The notes beneath the pieces were generated by a model that saw only the letters and a program-made list of their open reading frames with translations, had not been told where the DNA came from and did not search any database. This document shows positions 11,628 through 14,407 of a DNA stretch of 14,407 nt, piece after piece. A program made the translations under genes and the position numbers. This DNA comes from RBG-16-42-24 sp964396785 (GTDB lineage Bacteria > Patescibacteriota > Microgenomatia > UBA8517). The stretch is from contig CAYNFU010000018.1 of assembly GCA_964396785.1 (NCBI GenBank), positions 1-14,407 of the forward strand, written 5' to 3'. The stretch's first letter is position 1. Every line of letters starts with the position of its first letter.

Positions 11628-12260
11628 TTACTCCATCTCAGCAATGAATTTATTCACTCCTTCGGCCCAGGATCCTGGGGAGAGTGGGGTGTATTTGCTC
11701 ATAATCTCTTCAATCGTTCTATATCCTTTGTCTAAGTACTCCTTTCTTATTCCCGCAGACACCGTTTCTATACCATCTTGAAAAGAAGAAAAACCGAGAG
11801 TTCCTTCGCTATGAATTCCCCAACCCCAGCAATTATTAGTCTCAGGTGGGATCTTTTTACAAAGATTCGACTCTTGTTGGGCAATGGCAGTAGTTAAGCG
11901 GAAATCAAGACCATTTTTATCTGCGGCGTCGACTATTGAAGGAGCGTAAGGCTCAAGTGGGGAATTATAGCTAGCCAGATACTGACGCACGATTTCTTTC
12001 CTTGCATCAGCTCCTTCTACATAACCCGAGACAGATGGGAAGCTTACGGGAAGTGAAGCATAAACCCTAACTCCAGATTTTGGAGAAGTCACTTGGTTAA
12101 CCTGGGAAGTCTTAACGCTGTCTTTTTTGAGGTCCCCTATTGAGAATAAGGAAAGAAGGCTGGCGAGAATTACAATAGGAGTAATTGAGAAAAATAAGGA
12201 AGCAAGAATTAAATTTTTCCAAAAAGAAAATTCCTCGCGGGAAGGACTAACACTTTCCAT
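11628..12260 (-). CDS. Membrane-anchored glucosaminidase/lysozyme-like hydrolase
   Basis: From the ATG at 12260 the protein has 210 aa. It has a cytoplasmic charged start, one membrane span (about 15-42, rich in Leu/Ile/Ser), a Ser/Val-rich extracytoplasmic linker (45-80), and a lysozyme-fold domain (about 95-208). The catalytic-type Glu is Glu130 in AIAQQESNLCKK. NNCWGWGIHSEGTLGFSSF (142-160) matches the NAYGW...FTSW block of the paralogue at 10101-10628. Cys134 and Cys144 flank the active region and could form a disulphide outside the cell. The frame extends to an ATG at 12353, but that would overlap the 98-aa gene and put 31 non-signal residues before the anchor, so I prefer 12260. It lies between the 98-aa gene and the methyltransferase in one strand run. 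Confidence 0.8.
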   Translation of the reverse strand: MESVSPSREEFSFWKNLILASLFFSITPIVILASLLSLFSIGDLKKDSVKTSQVNQVTSPKSGVRVYASLPVSFPSVSGYVEGADARKEIVRQYLASYNSPLEPYAPSIVDAADKNGLDFRLTTAIAQQESNLCKKIPPETNNCWGWGIHSEGTLGFSSFQDGIETVSAGIRKEYLDKGYRTIEEIMSKYTPLSPGSWAEGVNKFIAEME

Positions 12261-12297
12261 CTTTGTCAGGATGACATAGTTTGAAGCTAAAAGCAAG

Positions 12298-12594
12298 TTA
12301 TCCCCTGCTGGCTTGAGAAGGAAACCAACGGAAAATGATTTTATTGATAGCATTAATATGAGTTTGAGAGTTTAAATCGAAAGATATGCCGTCTCCAACT
12401 ATTCGAGCCCCAGGTGTATGGCCAGGACGATGACGGAAATCGCGAATATTATAGATTATGCCTTCTATTGTAACCTGGGCATCATAGCCTTCTGGAATAA
12501 TACCACTTGGGGTGGGTCTCAACCTCGCTTTTACACCTTCCGCTGGTATGCTAAGGGATATTGAGTCTGGAATCGGCTTGATTTCTACCGGCAT
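12298..12594 (-). CDS. 98-aa protein of unknown function
   Basis: An open frame from ATG 12594 to TAA 12298-12300, lying 26 nt after tRNA-Lys and 37 nt before the ATG of the membrane hydrolase. The sequence is Pro/Ile/Gly-rich with likely beta strands (DAQVTIEGIIYNIRDF, residues 38-53; ARIVGDGISFDLN, 63-75) and a C-terminal NKIIFRWFPS. There is no signal peptide, membrane span or known motif. Codon choice resembles its neighbours, which argues for a real gene. No Shine-Dalgarno or convincing -10 is found just upstream, so it may be expressed from the tRNA-Lys transcript after 3' processing of the tRNA. I do not recognise the family. Confidence 0.6.
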   Translation of the reverse strand: MPVEIKPIPDSISLSIPAEGVKARLRPTPSGIIPEGYDAQVTIEGIIYNIRDFRHRPGHTPGARIVGDGISFDLNSQTHINAINKIIFRWFPSQASRG

Positions 12595-12620
12595 AAAAGG
12601 TTATTTCTTGATATTGCAAG

Positions 12621-12692
12621 TGAGCCGCGGAGGATTCGAACCTCCAACCTCTTCCTTAAGAGGGAATTGCTCTACCATTGAGCTAGCGGCCC
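12621..12692 (-). tRNA. tRNA-Lys(CUU)
   Basis: 72 nt: acceptor GGGCCGC/GCGGCTC with one G-U pair, D-arm GCTC/GAGC, anticodon loop CTCTTAA (CUU, 12660-12658) in stem ATTCC/GGAAG whose outermost pair is A-G, T-arm GGAGG/CCTCC with loop TTCGAAT, discriminator A. CCA is not encoded. It reads AAG, so a second Lys(UUU) tRNA should exist elsewhere. Confidence 0.95.
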
Positions 12693-12703
12693 TTTGAAGC
12701 CAA

Positions 12704-12709
12704 ATTATA
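12704..12709 (-). promoter_or_regulatory. -10 of tRNA-Lys
   Basis: Perfect TATAAT on the minus strand. Predicted start near 12697, five bases before the mature tRNA 5' end, inside the 29-bp gap after the GH-A-like gene. No good -35. Confidence 0.6.
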
Positions 12710-12721
12710 CACTAAATGAGG

Positions 12722-14068
12722 CTAAATTCCCAGCGAGAAAATAGTGAAACTTCGTAGGTTAGAAATTGATTTATCGCCTTCGTTTAATAAGAAAGTTAAG
12801 TTCATGAGTCCTGAGGTTTCTCTAGCTTTCAGCTTAAAAATCATTAGAGCTGAATGGAAAGGTTCAATTTGCGGAGCATAGATAAGCTGGATAGTTTCAA
12901 AATCTTCACTCACCTCATTGAGTGTCAAAATTGTCTCTTCGTTAAGAATGGTTTGGCCAAAGTTACTAACAAAGAGAGCTACATAAAATTCACTCCCAGC
13001 CCTTATGATTAATGGTCTAAATGTGGCCGTTATACTTGCAGAAGCAATTCTTTCAGGTTGCCCCCTCGTTTTAGGTAGTTTTTGAACTTCCTGATAGAAG
13101 TCATAGAATGTACCCTCGGGTTTCTTCCAGGAAAATACGTCAAACGGGGGTGTTTGATAATTTAAGACAAATGGAGTTACTGCAACAACTTTGGGGTTCT
13201 TCCAGGGGTTTGTAAAAGCATATGTCAATTTTGATCCTACTTTATTTGTTTCTACTCCCCCATCAAGCCCTCCGTCTCCGTCGTGAGCCCAACCCGTTTC
13301 AGTGATAAAAACTGGAAGCTCTTTGCCTAGACCTAAGGTTTTAAGATATTCTAGTTCCCACTCATATGACCTTATAGTTCCTCGACCAGAAGTATACTCT
13401 GAACCTGCAAAATCCGGATTTGGGTAGGAGTGAGAGGTCCAACCGTCGATATAATTAAAGAAATCTTTTTCCGAGCTCACAGCCTCCTTCAAGAAGGTTG
13501 TTGCCTCCATAGTATCCTTGGTATTTTTGGCAGAAAAGTCAAAACCTGCGGGGAGCACAAAAAAATCAGGAGAATTCGCCTTAAGCTTCTCGGAGAATAG
13601 TCTTAAGTACTTAGCATATTCACCCGGGTTTATCTCTCCTCCCCATTCTTTTGCGTGATTAGGTTCATTAGCGACAACCACATAGCGATTTTTACTTACC
13701 CAATTTAAGGAATTCAAAAAAGATACCCAGCCGTCAATTTCATCTACACTTGGTTTTTCCCAACCTGAATTTTGCTGGGAAGATGCAATTCTTACTATTG
13801 GAATTAAATGAAGCCGCCTTGCCTCGTTGAAAGCCCTTTGCCAACGGCTTTGATCCCTTTCACCTTTTTGAATAACCAAAGTAACATAACCCCAGTCACC
13901 ACCACCTGAGTTAACAAGGTTAGCAGCGTCCTTTAATTCGCCTTCATTTAAAATATGAATTCCGAAGATATTATTTGGAGAGGACAAAGGATCTGTAATT
14001 GCATAGGCCTGTTTGGGGATAAGAATGAATAATAGGCATACAAAAAGTGAGCAGATAAATTTACCCAT
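12722..14068 (-). CDS. Secreted clan GH-A-like glycosidase with C-terminal beta domain
   Basis: A 448-aa protein. A signal peptide (MGKFICSLFVCLLFILIPKQ, cut after AYA near residue 23) is followed by a TIM-barrel-like domain (about 32-335) and a beta-sandwich-like region (about 340-448). Clan GH-A hallmarks are present: the acid/base Glu135 in VVANEPNH (131-138) after strand 4, the HSYP segment (213-216), and the nucleophile Glu257 in VFITETGW (253-260) after strand 7. The exact GH family cannot be set by eye; GH39-, GH5- or GH53-like barrels share this plan. It should act outside the cell on a beta-linked glycan, perhaps of a host cell or the cell's own envelope. TAGAAT (14080-14075) six bases before the ATG predicts a leaderless mRNA. 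It lies between the tRNA array and tRNA-Lys. Confidence 0.82.
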   Translation of the reverse strand: MGKFICSLFVCLLFILIPKQAYAITDPLSSPNNIFGIHILNEGELKDAANLVNSGGGDWGYVTLVIQKGERDQSRWQRAFNEARRLHLIPIVRIASSQQNSGWEKPSVDEIDGWVSFLNSLNWVSKNRYVVVANEPNHAKEWGGEINPGEYAKYLRLFSEKLKANSPDFFVLPAGFDFSAKNTKDTMEATTFLKEAVSSEKDFFNYIDGWTSHSYPNPDFAGSEYTSGRGTIRSYEWELEYLKTLGLGKELPVFITETGWAHDGDGGLDGGVETNKVGSKLTYAFTNPWKNPKVVAVTPFVLNYQTPPFDVFSWKKPEGTFYDFYQEVQKLPKTRGQPERIASASITATFRPLIIRAGSEFYVALFVSNFGQTILNEETILTLNEVSEDFETIQLIYAPQIEPFHSALMIFKLKARETSGLMNLTFLLNEGDKSISNLRSFTIFSLGI

Positions 14069-14074
14069 GTGCTA

Positions 14075-14083
14075 ATTCTAGCA
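14075..14083 (-). promoter_or_regulatory. Extended -10 of the GH-A-like gene
   Basis: Minus-strand TGCTAGAAT (TG-n-TAGAAT) with six bases to the ATG at 14068. It lies in the 33-bp gap after tRNA-Arg; the gap also contains a pyrimidine-rich run after the tRNA, with no hairpin besides the tRNA itself. Confidence 0.55.
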
Positions 14084-14101
14084 GAGTAGATAAAGAAGAA
14101 G

Positions 14102-14174
14102 TGCCCTCGGCGCGATTCGAACGCGCAACCCTATCGTTAGAACCGATACGCTCTATCCATTGAGCTACGAGGGC
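14102..14174 (-). tRNA. tRNA-Arg(UCU)
   Basis: 73 nt: acceptor GCCCTCG/CGAGGGC, D-arm GCTC/GAGC, anticodon stem TATCG/CGATA with loop GTTCTAA (UCU), T-arm GCGCG/CGCGC with loop TTCGAAT, discriminator A, no encoded CCA. It reads AGA and AGG, and is the last gene of the four-tRNA array. Confidence 0.97.
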
Positions 14175-14178
14175 TCGG

Positions 14179-14250
14179 AGCGGGCGATGGGAATTGAACC
14201 CACTGTCTCTTCCTTGGCAAGGAAGCATTTTACCGGTAAACTACGCCCGC
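14179..14250 (-). tRNA. tRNA-Gly(GCC)
   Basis: 72 nt: acceptor GCGGGCG/CGCCCGC, D-arm GTTT/AAAT, anticodon stem CTTCC/GGAAG with loop TTGCCAA (GCC), T-arm GTGGG/CCCAT with loop TTCAATT, discriminator U. It is followed by CC but not by a full CCA. Four bases separate it from tRNA-Arg. Confidence 0.96.
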
Positions 14251-14256
14251 ACTTTG

Positions 14257-14329
14257 TGCCGAGAGTGTGAGTCGAACACACATCTGACGCTCTTCAGGCG
14301 CCCGCCGTGACCACCTTGGCTACCTCGGC
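14257..14329 (-). tRNA. tRNA-Phe(GAA) with G37
   Basis: 73 nt: acceptor GCCGAGG/TCTCGGC, D-arm with three pairs (GCC/GGC) and an 11-nt loop, anticodon stem GGCGC/GCGTC with loop CTGAAGA, T-arm GTGTG/CACAC with loop TTCGACT, discriminator A, no encoded CCA. The anticodon is GAA (14295-14293) by loop geometry, hence Phe. Position 37 is G, whereas bacterial tRNA-Phe normally has A37. The 3-bp D stem with a large D-loop is also less usual. Confidence 0.88.
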
Positions 14330-14333
14330 ATTG

Positions 14334-14407
14334 TGGTCGCTGCAGGGATCGAACCTGCGACCTTGCGGATGTAAACCGCACGCTCTAACCAGCTGAGCTA
14401 AGCGACC
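14334..14407 (-). tRNA. tRNA-Val(UAC)
   Basis: 74 nt, complete and ending at the window edge: acceptor GGTCGCT/AGCGACC, D-arm GCTC/GAGC, anticodon stem TGCGG/CCGCA with loop TTTACAT (UAC), T-arm GCAGG/CCTGC with loop TTCGATC, discriminator A, no encoded CCA. It is the first visible tRNA of the array; more may precede it outside the window. Confidence 0.96.

Noticed and set aside
12512..12697. 61-codon plus-strand frame
   Set aside because: It covers the complement of tRNA-Lys (the GGFEPPTSSL translation is the usual antisense-tRNA artefact).
1..14407. CRISPR arrays, insertion sequences, toxin-antitoxin or att sites
   Set aside because: No regularly spaced repeats, transposase frames or paired terminal repeats were found; the tRNA genes show no duplicated 3' ends nearby.

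Overview
The window looks like a chromosomal segment of a small-genome bacterium of the Candidate Phyla Radiation, most likely Microgenomates. This is inference. The reasons are moderate-to-low GC, very compact gene packing, a trigger factor without its PPIase domain, a coiled-coil protein that recalls the CPR family DUF5660, tRNA genes without encoded CCA, and many short uncharacterised membrane proteins. The Nramp-like gene ends in TGA, so the standard bacterial code applies.

Left part (1-2025): on the minus strand lie the 5' part of a DUF5660-like gene, trigger factor (tig), and an unlisted 51-codon basic small ORF. The small ORF diverges from a plus-strand RRM RNA-binding protein that has a near-consensus promoter, a leader of about 95 nt and a strong Shine-Dalgarno. 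Middle (2026-8858): a YvlD/holin-4-like membrane protein, an Nramp-superfamily transporter lacking the usual metal ligands, an uncharacterised polytopic membrane protein with a FIDEVGKFIT motif, a two-gene translesion-synthesis operon (86-aa protein plus Y-family polymerase), a three-gene minus-strand operon of two tiny membrane proteins and a DUF192 protein joined by TAATG overlaps, and a GH125 alpha-mannosidase. Right part (8864-14407, all minus): an MFS permease, tRNA-Leu(UAG), a secreted glucosaminidase-like hydrolase behind a two-hairpin leader, a SAM methyltransferase, a membrane-anchored paralogue of that hydrolase, an unknown 98-aa gene, tRNA-Lys(CUU), a secreted clan GH-A-like glycosidase, and a tight tRNA array Arg-Gly-Phe-Val.

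The strongest cross-cutting signal is promoter placement. At about nine genes a -10-like hexamer sits 5-7 nt before the start codon, so transcription should begin at or beside the A/GTG, giving leaderless mRNAs. Shine-Dalgarno motifs are clear only at the RRM gene and at the Y-polymerase, which is second in its operon. This pattern also suggests a revised GTG start for the MFS gene. By function, the right half is rich in envelope and glycan enzymes (two peptidoglycan-hydrolase-like proteins, a GH-A glycosidase, a mannosidase, a permease). The left half holds protein folding, RNA binding and DNA damage tolerance.
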